64,000 nt of DNA, from the NCBI RefSeq assembly GCF_030067705.1, contig NZ_JASJEX010000005.1, forward strand, positions 62,001-126,000, given 5' to 3'. This document shows, one piece after another, positions 56,513 to 64,000 of the stretch. Origin of the DNA: Kribbibacterium absianum (GTDB taxonomy: Bacteria; Actinomycetota; Coriobacteriia; Coriobacteriales; Atopobiaceae). The stretch's first letter is position 1, and each line of letters opens with the position of its first letter. The notes under the pieces were generated by a model, which saw only the letters and a program-made list of their open reading frames with translations, was not told the DNA's origin and did not search any database. A program made the position numbers and the translations under genes.

Positions 56513-58996
56513 GTGGCCGACGCCGCGCCGACACTCAAGCTGCCGCTGTTCTCGGCCAACCGGGTCCATCCGCTCCGGCCGCTGCCCGGGCAGGAACCCA
56601 CTCCCTCGTACGCCGTGGTCGACATCCCCGCTTGGGCCCCCGAGGGGCACGGGCTCGGCTACATCGTCGAGCAGCTCGGCGGCCGCAACGTGCGCGTCCT
56701 CGCCTGGATCGAGGGCGGCTCCTCCGTGTGGCCGTGCTCCCAACCGTTGACGTCGGTGCCCACGGGGCAGCCGCTGCTCCGCGTGTGCAACGGGATCGGC
56801 TCCACAAGTGAGGGCGTCGTCGAGCTCTCCCGGACGCACGGCCCGGTGGCCATCGCCAGCTGGGAGGACTGCCCCCACGGCGACGGGCGCTTCATCTCGG
56901 CGAGCCTTTTGCCCGGGGGCGTCGGCTCCTACGGCAACACGGACGCGGCCCTCGACCTCCGCACCCTCACTGCCGCGAGCTACCTCGTGTTCCTTGAGCT
57001 CACCCGCCGCAAGGTCATCCCGGACGGGCCGGAAGAGTCCCCGGACGTGCTCGCGCCGCTCCTGGAGGAGCCGCTGCCGGACGCCCTCGACCAGATCATC
57101 GAGGACGGCCGGCCGGACAACCCCGAGGCCACGCCGCTCCAGCGCTATGCCGCGCGCTCCCTCCTCGAGGTCGGCGCCCCTGAGGTGCGCCGCATCGTGG
57201 CCGAGGCCGGCGCGGACGTCGTGCGGCTCAGCACCACGGGCCTCTGGTGGGCCCGCTTCCCGACCCCGCTGCTGTCGCCGGAGGACCGCGCGCGCCTCCT
57301 TTCCGTCGAGGCGGTGCTCAACCGCGTGACCCTCATGACCGAGCAGCTCTCTACGGGCGCGATCCCGCCGTCGCTCGACCAGCTCGGCCGCGAGGTCCTC
57401 ACGCGCTTCGTCGCGGACGCGCCGACCCTCCTTGACGACTTCGACAAGCCCAACCCGCTCATCAGCTACCGTGGCGCCCAGGGCAAGCGCGGCGGCCAGT
57501 GGGACGTGCGCACTCGGTTCGCGCGGGCCTGCGAGCGCCTGCGGCTGCCCTTCCGTCTAGAGCAGCGCTTCGACTGCGACCTCCCGAGCGGCGTGGCGGC
57601 CGTCGAGTGCGCGACGCCTCCCCTCTCGGCCTTCCCCGGAGGCCCCGGCGACGCTCCCGCCCTCGCGGCCACCTACGCCGTCCGCCTCGCGACGACCATG
57701 GCGGCCGCGGCGTTCGGCTCCTCGGTGATGCTGACGAACGTCGTGGTCACGGTCTTCTCGGAGGGGCTCGGCGGCCTCCCCGTGCTCTCGGTGGACTTCC
57801 GGCGGCTGCCCTTCAACCGCGTCACGCTGCCGGCGCTCAGGTCCGGCTCGCTCGCGCAGGAGTACGAGCCCGAGGCGCTCGTCGCCCTGCTCGGCCAGGA
57901 CGCCCGCCTGTTCTACGTGCCGGGGGGCGGTTCGGACGCGGGGCTCCGGCCCATCGAGCCCTTCCGGGCGCCCGAGCTCCTGCCCCACCGGACGGAGCTC
58001 TGGCAGGACCTGCGCCCGCTGCCCGAGGACCTGGCCCAGAGCCTCCGGGCCACGCAGGCCTGCGAGCTGGACGTCTACCACGACCCGATGCCAGAGCTGC
58101 TCGAGGAGGTGCGCTCGGTGGACGCGGAGGAGGCCGACTCCCCCGTCGTCGCCGTGATGCGTCTCGAAGAGGTCTGCGACCGCGGGCTCAAGCTCCTCGG
58201 GGAGCGCGCCGAGGAGCTCGAGGACAAACGGCCCCTCTATTGCAGCAGCGGGCTCACCCGGCTGCTCGTGGCCGAGGCGCCCGCCGGCGGAACCAAGGCC
58301 TGCGGCGTTGCCGCCGCCGAGGACCCCACGCAGGTGACGAGCAGAACGACCGTCGCGGAAGGGTCGACGCCCCGTTACTACAACCTACCGGACGGCTTCT
58401 TCGAGGCGCGGCTCGGCCTCGCCCGTCGCTACCTGGACCTCGAGGACCCGGCGCGCGCGCTCGCCACGGTGGAGCAGTGCATCGCGCTCGCACCGTCGAG
58501 CACGCAGCCGCGCGTGGCCAAGGCCGTGATGCTCGGCGACCTGGAGCGCTTCGACGAGGCCGCCGAGGAGCTCAAGACGCTCCTCACGATGCTCATCGAC
58601 CGTGAGGACACCGGGTTCGTGTACTACCGGCTCGCGTTCGCGCTGTGGCAGTCGGGGCACCCGGAGGTCGGGGCCGCGTGCTACGTGCTCGCCTTGGCGG
58701 CGCCGCGCTTCGCGGAGCAGTCGCGCGCGGAGCTGGCCGAGCTGCTCGCCGAGAACCGCATGAAGACGCCGAGCCGGGAAGAGGCCGAGGAGCTGCTGCG
58801 CCGCGCCCACATCTGCATCCCCCAGCGGGACGAGCTGCTGCAGTCGCTCGCGGCGTCGGCGGTGGGGCTCGTGGACGGCGACTTCCCGATGGCGGCGTGG
58901 CAGGCCGTGGGCTACCTGGCGGACCAGACCCATTCGGACGACCTGAACAACGTGAGCGCGAGCCTGCGCGACGGCACGCCGAGCGCCTACGTGTAG
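56513..58996 (+). CDS. Large protein of unknown function with C-terminal TPR-like helices
   Basis: The 827-residue protein has no signal peptide or membrane segment. Residues 1-620 show no domain I recognise; there are conserved-looking blocks such as SYGNTDAALDLRTLTAASYLVFLE and NVVVTVFSEGLGGLPVLSVDF. Residues 630-740 resemble tetratricopeptide repeats (FFEARLGLARRYLDLEDPARALATVEQCIALAPS, then DLERFDEAAEELKTLL), suggesting protein binding. The start is GTG 56513, four bases after AAAGGGGG. It is a single-gene unit between R3 repeats and mscL. It may be lineage-specific. I cannot assign a function. Confidence 0.8.
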   Translation: MADAAPTLKLPLFSANRVHPLRPLPGQEPTPSYAVVDIPAWAPEGHGLGYIVEQLGGRNVRVLAWIEGGSSVWPCSQPLTSVPTGQPLLRVCNGIGSTSEGVVELSRTHGPVAIASWEDCPHGDGRFISASLLPGGVGSYGNTDAALDLRTLTAASYLVFLELTRRKVIPDGPEESPDVLAPLLEEPLPDALDQIIEDGRPDNPEATPLQRYAARSLLEVGAPEVRRIVAEAGADVVRLSTTGLWWARFPTPLLSPEDRARLLSVEAVLNRVTLMTEQLSTGAIPPSLDQLGREVLTRFVADAPTLLDDFDKPNPLISYRGAQGKRGGQWDVRTRFARACERLRLPFRLEQRFDCDLPSGVAAVECATPPLSAFPGGPGDAPALAATYAVRLATTMAAAAFGSSVMLTNVVVTVFSEGLGGLPVLSVDFRRLPFNRVTLPALRSGSLAQEYEPEALVALLGQDARLFYVPGGGSDAGLRPIEPFRAPELLPHRTELWQDLRPLPEDLAQSLRATQACELDVYHDPMPELLEEVRSVDAEEADSPVVAVMRLEEVCDRGLKLLGERAEELEDKRPLYCSSGLTRLLVAEAPAGGTKACGVAAAEDPTQVTSRTTVAEGSTPRYYNLPDGFFEARLGLARRYLDLEDPARALATVEQCIALAPSSTQPRVAKAVMLGDLERFDEAAEELKTLLTMLIDREDTGFVYYRLAFALWQSGHPEVGAACYVLALAAPRFAEQSRAELAELLAENRMKTPSREEAEELLRRAHICIPQRDELLQSLAASAVGLVDGDFPMAAWQAVGYLADQTHSDDLNNVSASLRDGTPSAYV

Positions 58997-59150
58997 CCGC
59001 CGGGACCCGCGCCCGTCACGTTCCACGTCCTTCGACGGCTCCCGGTCCAGCGCGCATCCGCGAGAAGGCCGCCCGAGAGAATCCCCACCCGCACAGAGGG
59101 GAATGCTATCCCCAGTGGAGAGTCAGCCGTCAATACAAGGGAGCGAGACC

Positions 59151-59609
59151 ATGACCATTGACAAGGAACAGGCCAAGGAAAAGGGCAAGGGCCTCTGGGC
59201 CGAGTTCAAGGAGTTCATCTCGCAGGGCAGCGTGATGGACCTGGCCGTCGGCATGATCATCGGCGCGGCGTTCACCGCCATCGTGAGCTCGCTCGTCAAC
59301 GACATCGTGATGCCGGTCGTGGGCGTCATCATCGGCGGCCTCGACTTCGCGGACATCAAGACGTCGTTCGTGAGCCCGACCACCGGTCAGACCGTCAACA
59401 TCATGTGGGGCAGCTTCATCACGGCGGTCATCAACTTCCTGCTCATCGCCCTTGTGATCTTCCTGATGGTCAAGGCCGTCAACACCGCCCACGACAAGAT
59501 CGCCAAGAAGGGCGACGAGGAGGAGGCACAAGAGGTCGAGGAGGTCAGCGACGAGGTCAAGCTCCTCACCGAGATTCGCGACGCGCTCGTGAACAAGGAC
59601 GAGAAGTAG
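59151..59609 (+). CDS. mscL: Large-conductance mechanosensitive channel
   Basis: The 152-residue protein opens a wide pore under membrane tension, protecting against osmotic downshock. It has the N-terminal amphipathic helix (AEFKEFISQGSVMDLAVGMIIGAAFTAIVSSLVNDIVMPVVG) with the conserved glycines of TM1, a second membrane helix (NFLLIALVIFLMVKAVN) and a charged cytoplasmic helix bundle (KKGDEEEAQEVEEVSDEVKLLTEIRDALV). ATG 59151 lies seven bases after AAGGGAG. The C-terminal acidic stretch is slightly longer than in E. coli. It is a single-gene unit with its own terminator. Confidence 0.97.
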   Translation: MTIDKEQAKEKGKGLWAEFKEFISQGSVMDLAVGMIIGAAFTAIVSSLVNDIVMPVVGVIIGGLDFADIKTSFVSPTTGQTVNIMWGSFITAVINFLLIALVIFLMVKAVNTAHDKIAKKGDEEEAQEVEEVSDEVKLLTEIRDALVNKDEK

Positions 59610-59637
59610 CGCCGCATCATAGAACCCGATCACCGCC

Positions 59638-59682
59638 GCAGTGAGTCACCGCCCCGTCGGGTGGTGACCCACTGCTTTCTTA
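59638..59682 (+). terminator. Rho-independent terminator after mscL
   Basis: GCAGTGAGTCACC and GGTGACCCACTGC form a 13-base stem with one mismatch, followed by TTTCTT. It separates mscL from the converging glyoxalase gene. Confidence 0.85.
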
Positions 59683-59688
59683 TATGCG

Positions 59689-60084
59689 TCAGCGCCGCTC
59701 GTCCTCGCCGCGGTGGGCCGGGAGGATCTCGATGCGGCAGCCCTCGGGGTCCGTGATGAAATAGAGGCCCATCGTGGGGTTCTCGTACTCGATGACGCCC
59801 ATCTCCTGGTGCAGTTTGTGCGCGGCCTCGAAGTCGTCCACCGAGAACGCGATGTGCTCGCCCTGGCCACCGTTGTCGTAGGGCTCGGTCCGGCCGCGGT
59901 TCCAGGTGAGCTCGATCTGGAACGGGCAGGCGTCGGTGGCCAGGTAGGTGTTGGTCCAAGAGCCGTCGGGCGCGGAGGACTCGCGGACCACGTGGAAGCC
60001 GAGGGCCTTCTCGTAGAAGTCGATGGTCCTGTGCTTGTCGAGGACATGTGTGCAACGGTGCAGGAAACGGGCGTCGATGGCCAT
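59689..60084 (-). CDS. Glyoxalase/lactoylglutathione lyase-like protein
   Basis: The 131-residue VOC-fold protein has the metal-site and fold pattern of GloA: FLHRCTHVLDKHRTIDFYEKALGFHVV, CPFQIELTWNRGRTEPYDNGGQGEHIAFSVDDF and TMGLYFITDPEGCRIEILPA. It may detoxify methylglyoxal, although the thiol cofactor in this lineage is not glutathione in most cases. The start ATG 60084 follows AGAGGA; the 37-codon upstream extension is R1-derived and should be dropped. Its 3' end lies six bases from the mscL terminator. Confidence 0.9.
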   Translation of the reverse strand: MAIDARFLHRCTHVLDKHRTIDFYEKALGFHVVRESSAPDGSWTNTYLATDACPFQIELTWNRGRTEPYDNGGQGEHIAFSVDDFEAAHKLHQEMGVIEYENPTMGLYFITDPEGCRIEILPAHRGEDERR

Positions 60085-60136
60085 CGCGGTTCCTCTCTCG
60101 GGGGTCTGTGCCGCTGTGTGTGTACCCTGTCCTGGT

Positions 60137-60165
60137 GGGACACTGGTGCCGGACGCGTGTGTCCC
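60137..60165 (+). repeat. R1 repeat, single copy
   Basis: One complete unit (core GTGCCGGACGCG) lies between the divergent glyoxalase and HAD genes, 23 bp before the HAD start. Confidence 0.9.
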
Positions 60166-60187
60166 ACGCGACCCGAGAGGAGCCCTG

Positions 60188-60967
60188 ATGACCAAGCCCG
60201 TCCGCGCCGTCTTCTTCGACGTCGACGGAACGCTGCTCTCCCACGAGACCGGCGGCGTTCCGGCCAGCGCGACCGCGGCGCTCCGTCAGTTGCGGGACCA
60301 GGGCATCGCGGTGGTCGTCTCGACCGGGCGCGCCCTCTCCGAGCTGGACGCGCTGGGCGTCGACTTCCCCTTCCACGCGTACCTGCTGCTCAACGGCCAA
60401 CAGTGCCTCGACCACGGGCGCCACGTGTTCTACGACCGCCCGCTCGAGGGCGACGCGTTGGCCGGGGTGCTCGCGTTGTTCAACGAGCGCGAGGTGCCCA
60501 TCTACCTGATCGGCGCCGACGGCCTCTTCCTCAACTTCGTCGACGACCGCGTGCGCTCCGCCCAGGCTGCCATTTCGAGCGACATCCCGCCGGTGCGCGG
60601 CTACGCCGGCGAGCCTATCTACATGGCCGGCGCCTATGCGCACGTGGCCGACGAGCCCGCCCTCCGCGATCGGCTGCGCGACGTCACCATCACCCGCTGG
60701 CACAAGAACGGCATCGACATCGTCTGCGCCGGAGCGGGCAAGGTGCAGGGCGTCGAGGCGTTCCTCGAGCGAACCGGCATCGCGGCCGACGAGTGCGTGG
60801 CGTTTGGCGACGCCGAGAACGACATCGAGATGCTCCGCATGGTGGGCACCGGCGTCGCCATGGGCAACGCCGAGCCGGACGTGAAGGCCGTGGCGGACCT
60901 CGTAACGAGCGACATCGACGCCGACGGCATCGCGAACGGCCTGCGCGCGCTGGGACTCATCACGTGA
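60188..60967 (+). CDS. HAD-superfamily (Cof/IIB-type) phosphatase, second copy
   Basis: The 259-residue protein has motif I VFFDVDGTLLSHE, motif II VVVSTGR, the motif III lysine region GKVQGVEAFLERTG and motif IV VAFGDAENDIEMLRMVG. It is a paralogue of the phosphatase at 31831 but only moderately alike. The substrate is unknown. The start ATG 60188 lies five bases after GAGAGGAG. Its stop is four bases from an R3 element that the converging drug exporter gene uses for its own stop. Confidence 0.9.
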   Translation: MTKPVRAVFFDVDGTLLSHETGGVPASATAALRQLRDQGIAVVVSTGRALSELDALGVDFPFHAYLLLNGQQCLDHGRHVFYDRPLEGDALAGVLALFNEREVPIYLIGADGLFLNFVDDRVRSAQAAISSDIPPVRGYAGEPIYMAGAYAHVADEPALRDRLRDVTITRWHKNGIDIVCAGAGKVQGVEAFLERTGIAADECVAFGDAENDIEMLRMVGTGVAMGNAEPDVKAVADLVTSDIDADGIANGLRALGLIT

Positions 60968-60971
60968 GCAA

Positions 60972-61002
60972 TGAGACACTTTCGTCTCTTTGAACTGTCT
61001 CA
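60972..61002 (-). repeat. R3 repeat, single copy, minus strand, supplying the exporter stop codon
   Basis: TGAGACAG...GTGTCTCA is 31 bp, as in the copies at 56319 and 56359. Read on the minus strand its first TGA is the stop of the DHA2 exporter gene (61002-61000). Confidence 0.92.
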
Positions 61003-62643
61003 CTTGGGCGGGACACTGGTGCCGCTGCCTTTTGTCCCCGCCGTGCGCTTGCCATCGCCCACGCTGGTGGTCTGATCCATCAGCACGTGGTTGCCGGAAC
61101 CGCTGATCGTGGTCGCGAGACGGTGCCGCTTGATGAAGCACATCATCACGAGGCCCACCGCCAAGAGCGGCACGAACCACAGCATCAGTGGGATGAGGCT
61201 CTCCCAGTACCCGCGGCCGATCACCGTCTGCAACGCGCGCGGCAGCCTCCCCACCTCGGTCGGCGTCAGCGTCGCGAGCGTCAGGCCGGAGCCCTTGGGC
61301 AGATGAGGCAGCACGTACTCGGTGAGGCGCGTGGTGAACAGGCTGCCCACCACGGCAGTGCCGAGCGTCGACGCGATCTGCCGGAAGAAGTTGTTGGCCG
61401 CCGTGGCGGTGCCCACGATCGCGTGCGGGAACTCGTTCTGCACGATCAGCACGAGGATCTGCGAGCCCAGGCCCACGCCGAAGCCCCAGATGAAGAAGTA
61501 GGTCCCGAGCAGCCAGAGGCTCGTCTCGGGCGTCACGGTGCTCATCAGGAAGAAACCGAGGCCCATGACCGCGCACATCGCGATGGGCATCCATTTGTAG
61601 CGGCCGGTCTTGGACGCGATGAAGCCGGTGGCGGTGCTCGTGACGAGCGACCCGACGCAGATGGGCACCATCATCAAACCTGCGTTCATCGGGTTCAGAT
61701 CGTTCACCAGCTGCAGGTACGTCGGCATGTAGTTGAGCGTGCCGTCGAATCCGATGAAGACGAGCATGCCGCACACGGTGACCAGGGTGAAGTTGCGGTC
61801 ACGGAAGAGACCGAACGGGACGATGGGCCGCTTCGCGCGGTTCTCGTGCACGACGAACCCGACCCATGCGGCCACGCAGGCCACGATGAGGACGATCATC
61901 TCCCAACTGTTCCACGCGAACGTCGAGCCACCCCATGCGCTCGCAAGGATCAGCGTGACCACGGCCACCGCCATGAGCGCCATGCCGAGACCGTCCACGC
62001 CCATGCTGGTCGGGCGCCTCCAATCGTTGGGCAGGAACCGCGCCGTCATGACCATCGCGACGACCGCCAAGGGGATCGTGAACCAGAAGATCATGCGCCA
62101 GCCCGTGACGTCCACGAACCAGCCGCCCAGAATGGGCCCGAGCACGTTGGACACGGCGAACACGGCGCCGATCGCGCCCATGTACTTGCCACGCTGACGG
62201 GCGGAGACGACGTCGGCCAGGATGGCCTGGGAGAGGATGATGAGGCCCCCGCCACCGAGGCCGGAGATGGCGCGGCCGGTGATGAGGACCGCCATAGACG
62301 GCGCCATGCCGCACACGCCCTTCCCGGCCGCGTACAGGCCGAGGCTCAACACCAAGAGCCGCTTGCGCCCGAACGTGTCGCCGAGCCGGCCGTATATGGG
62401 CATCGTGATGGTGCTGGTCAGGATGTAGGTGGTCTCCACCCACTGCATGATCTGCACGCCGTGCAGGTCGCCGACGATGGTGGGGAGCGCGGTGGACGCG
62501 ATGGTCTCGGACAGCGAGCTCACGAACATGCCAATGGCGAGCCCGATGAAGACGAGCGCCAGCCGCTTGCCGTGGAGGCCGGTGTCGGGCTCGGCCGCGG
62601 TTGTCGGCGCCGCGGCCTTCTCGGTGCGATGAAAGAGGGACAT
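61000..62643 (-). CDS. DHA2-family multidrug/proton antiporter
   Basis: The 547-residue protein has 14 predicted membrane helices and the EmrB/QacA pattern: motif A GRLGDTFGRKRLLVL, motif C-like GAIGAVFAVSNVLGPILGGWFVD and DGLGMALMAVAVVTLILAS. It should expel toxic organic compounds. The C-terminal residues GTKGSGTSVPPK are encoded by an R1 unit, and the stop lies in an R3 unit, so the last 12 residues are repeat-derived. ATG 62643 lies four bases after GGAGGT; the GTG 12 bases upstream is less likely. No regulator gene is adjacent; a dyad covers the ribosome binding site. Confidence 0.92.
   Translation of the reverse strand: MSLFHRTEKAAAPTTAAEPDTGLHGKRLALVFIGLAIGMFVSSLSETIASTALPTIVGDLHGVQIMQWVETTYILTSTITMPIYGRLGDTFGRKRLLVLSLGLYAAGKGVCGMAPSMAVLITGRAISGLGGGGLIILSQAILADVVSARQRGKYMGAIGAVFAVSNVLGPILGGWFVDVTGWRMIFWFTIPLAVVAMVMTARFLPNDWRRPTSMGVDGLGMALMAVAVVTLILASAWGGSTFAWNSWEMIVLIVACVAAWVGFVVHENRAKRPIVPFGLFRDRNFTLVTVCGMLVFIGFDGTLNYMPTYLQLVNDLNPMNAGLMMVPICVGSLVTSTATGFIASKTGRYKWMPIAMCAVMGLGFFLMSTVTPETSLWLLGTYFFIWGFGVGLGSQILVLIVQNEFPHAIVGTATAANNFFRQIASTLGTAVVGSLFTTRLTEYVLPHLPKGSGLTLATLTPTEVGRLPRALQTVIGRGYWESLIPLMLWFVPLLAVGLVMMCFIKRHRLATTISGSGNHVLMDQTTSVGDGKRTAGTKGSGTSVPPK
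61010..61038 (+). repeat. R1 repeat inside the exporter coding sequence
   Basis: One unit (core GTGCCGCTGCC) lies in frame in the last codons of the exporter gene, eight bases from an R3 unit that contains the stop. Confidence 0.9.
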
Positions 62644-62678
62644 ACCCACCTCCACAAATATGGATTGAAGGTGGTATG
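62641..62678 (-). promoter_or_regulatory. Inverted repeat over the exporter ribosome binding site
   Basis: CATACCCACCT (62641-62651, including the start codon complement) pairs with AGGTGGTATG (62669-62678) with one bulged base. It could hide the ribosome binding site in the RNA or be a repressor operator. Confidence 0.5.
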
Positions 62679-62784
62679 TCCCTCGGTTGTCCCCAGTAAT
62701 CCCGTGCCACGAGGCGCTCGGCGAACTTCCCGAAGCCCACAGGGAGACGGGGCCCGACCCCGACCGTGTCAGGGGTGCTGGCGC

Positions 62785-64000
62785 CTACTGTTTCGCCAAC
62801 CGCCGGTACAGCGTCTCCGAGTCCTTGGCCAGCTCGTCCTGCAGCATCTGCGAGCGCCAGGGGTCACGCGTCCCGAGCGACGCGTACCGGGCCATCTTGG
62901 CCAGGAACGGCGCAAGCGGCTTGGTGGGCTGTGGGGAGTCCAGACGGAACGGGTCCTCGCCCGCGTCCGCCCGCCGGGGGTCGAAGCGCCAGAGCGGCCA
63001 GTAGCCCGTCTCGACGGCCTCCTTCATGATGCCGGTCACCGTTCCCATGCCAGCGGTGAGGTCCCAGGTGATGCAGGGGCAGAAGCAGATCACAACGCTC
63101 GGGCCGTCGTAGGCATCGGCCTCGCGCAGCGCGTCGATGGCCTGTTGCATGTCGCCCCGGAGGTCGATGTGGGCCACGTACACGTAGCCGTACTGCGTGA
63201 GCATGAGCCCCAGGTTCTTCTTGGGCTCGGACTTGCCGTCGTAGGTGAAGCCCGTCACCGCGCCGAGCTGGGTGGCCTTGGACATCTCGCCCCCGGTGTT
63301 GGAATAGCCCTCGGTGTCGAGCACGAGCACGTTGAAGTCCTCGCCCGACGCCACCACCTCGTCCAGCCCGCCATAGCCGATGTCGTAGGCCCAGCCGTCG
63401 CCGCCCACGCACCATACGGACTTCTTGCCAAAGGACTCGCCCAGTCCGAGGATCCGCTCCACCAGGGTCTGCGCCTCGGCCGAGAGGCCGGATCGGTCCA
63501 GTCCCGCGAGTCCCTGACGCACTGCCTGCCCCAGCTCATAGGAGGCGTCGGCGTCGTCCTTTCCCGCCTGCCAGGCGGTGAGCAGCGCCCGTGCCGCCTT
63601 CGGCAGCTCGGCGCAGACGACGGCCTGTGCCACCGCCGCCTCGAGCAGCGAGCGGCGCACGCGCACGCCCTTCATGATCCCGTAACCGTACTCGCCGTTG
63701 TCCTCGAACAGCGAGTTGCCCCAGGCCGGCCCTCGGCCGTCGGCGCCGGCGCAATAGGGCACCGCCGGCATGTAGGCGCCGTAGATGGAGCTGCAGCCCG
63801 TGGCGTTGGCGACGATCAGGCGCTCGCCAAAGAGCTGCGTGAGCAGCTTGAGATAAGGGGCCTCGCCACAGCCGCCGCAGCAACTGGAGAACTCAAAGAG
63901 CGGCCGGCGCAGCTGCGTGCCCGGGACGTCGACGGGCGGCAGGCGGTCGGGCTTGTCGGACACGTTGGCCAACGCGAAGTCCAAACACTCCTTTTGCGTG
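62785..64000 (-). CDS. nifJ: Pyruvate:ferredoxin (flavodoxin) oxidoreductase, C-terminal part, cut by the right edge
   Basis: The 405 visible residues are the C-terminal third of the single-chain enzyme. CCGGCGEAPYLKLLTQLFG holds cysteines of a 4Fe-4S centre. The thiamine pyrophosphate domain includes NATGCSSIYGAYMPAVPY, CVGGDGWAYDIGYGGLDEVVASG and VLDTEGYSNTGGEMSKATQLG. CFCPCITWD adds a late cysteine pair. The enzyme makes acetyl-CoA, CO2 and reduced ferredoxin in the cytoplasm. The frame is open through base 64000, and residues before the internal TTG (TQKEC) still fit, so the gene is truncated by the window and not broken. Confidence 0.95.
   Translation of the reverse strand, partial: TQKECLDFALANVSDKPDRLPPVDVPGTQLRRPLFEFSSCCGGCGEAPYLKLLTQLFGERLIVANATGCSSIYGAYMPAVPYCAGADGRGPAWGNSLFEDNGEYGYGIMKGVRVRRSLLEAAVAQAVVCAELPKAARALLTAWQAGKDDADASYELGQAVRQGLAGLDRSGLSAEAQTLVERILGLGESFGKKSVWCVGGDGWAYDIGYGGLDEVVASGEDFNVLVLDTEGYSNTGGEMSKATQLGAVTGFTYDGKSEPKKNLGLMLTQYGYVYVAHIDLRGDMQQAIDALREADAYDGPSVVICFCPCITWDLTAGMGTVTGIMKEAVETGYWPLWRFDPRRADAGEDPFRLDSPQPTKPLAPFLAKMARYASLGTRDPWRSQMLQDELAKDSETLYRRLAKQ

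Noticed and set aside
60085-60195. A longer glyoxalase start including THASGTSVPPG
   Set aside because: The extra residues come from an R1 unit; ATG 60084 has AGAGGA at the right distance and matches the family length.
62785-64000. A short stand-alone gene starting at the TTG at 63984
   Set aside because: The frame is open beyond it to the window end and upstream residues fit the PFOR sequence, so the gene is simply cut by the edge.

Overview
The window looks like chromosomal DNA from a GC-rich, anaerobic, fermentative Coriobacteriia-type actinobacterium; an Olsenella/Atopobiaceae-like organism is my best guess. The guess rests on strong GC bias, Shine-Dalgarno sites of the AGGAGG type before almost every gene, pyruvate:ferredoxin oxidoreductase, an NfnAB-type transhydrogenase, a mannose-class PTS, a CBS/DRTGG family II pyrophosphatase and a glycyl radical enzyme. 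No plasmid, phage or insertion-sequence gene is visible.

Layout. 0-5 kb: a partial gene, an atypical response regulator and a polar amino acid ABC transporter operon (minus strand). 5-7.5 kb: a secreted protein with a two-component system. 7.5-15.5 kb: DNA polymerase III alpha, a large membrane/Rossmann/RyR-type protein, tRNA-Gln and an SRAP abasic-site protein. 15.8-24 kb: glmU, prs, pth, a guanidine-III riboswitch with its exporter gene, nfnAB, a phosphoesterase and an exonuclease. 24-35 kb: a PTS IIC-IID fusion, MerR/aldo-keto reductase, GntR/NanE-like epimerase/glycyl radical enzyme, a HAD phosphatase, an aminotransferase and an SGNH hydrolase. 35.6-54.4 kb: a pectin and hexuronate catabolic locus. 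54.6-64 kb: pyrophosphatase, a TPR protein, MscL, a glyoxalase, a HAD phosphatase, a drug exporter and the C-terminal part of PFOR.

The pectin locus forms a nearly complete pathway. GH28 and GH105 enzymes release galacturonate and unsaturated uronates. UxaC, UxaB and UxaA convert hexuronate to 2-keto-3-deoxygluconate (KDG). A DhuI-like isomerase and a DhuD-like dehydrogenase would convert the unsaturated-uronate product to KDG. KdgK and KDPG aldolase then feed central metabolism. A GPH symporter imports substrate. A 14-bp operator close to GTCAACCGGTTTAC lies at the -35 region of nearly every transcription unit there, and two LacI-family regulators are encoded, so the locus reads as one regulon.

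The most striking non-genic feature is a 29-bp repeat, here called R1: GGGAC, 19 bases with a core near GTGCCGGAC, then GTCCC. I count about 56 copies at 21 places. They sit almost always directly after stop codons, often as tandem arrays, and in four genes they form part of the coding sequence. Other stop-anchored repeats (R3, R4) begin exactly with the stop codon of the gene before them. Long stretches (5-11.4, 27.6-32.7 and 43.4-54.4 kb) carry no R1.
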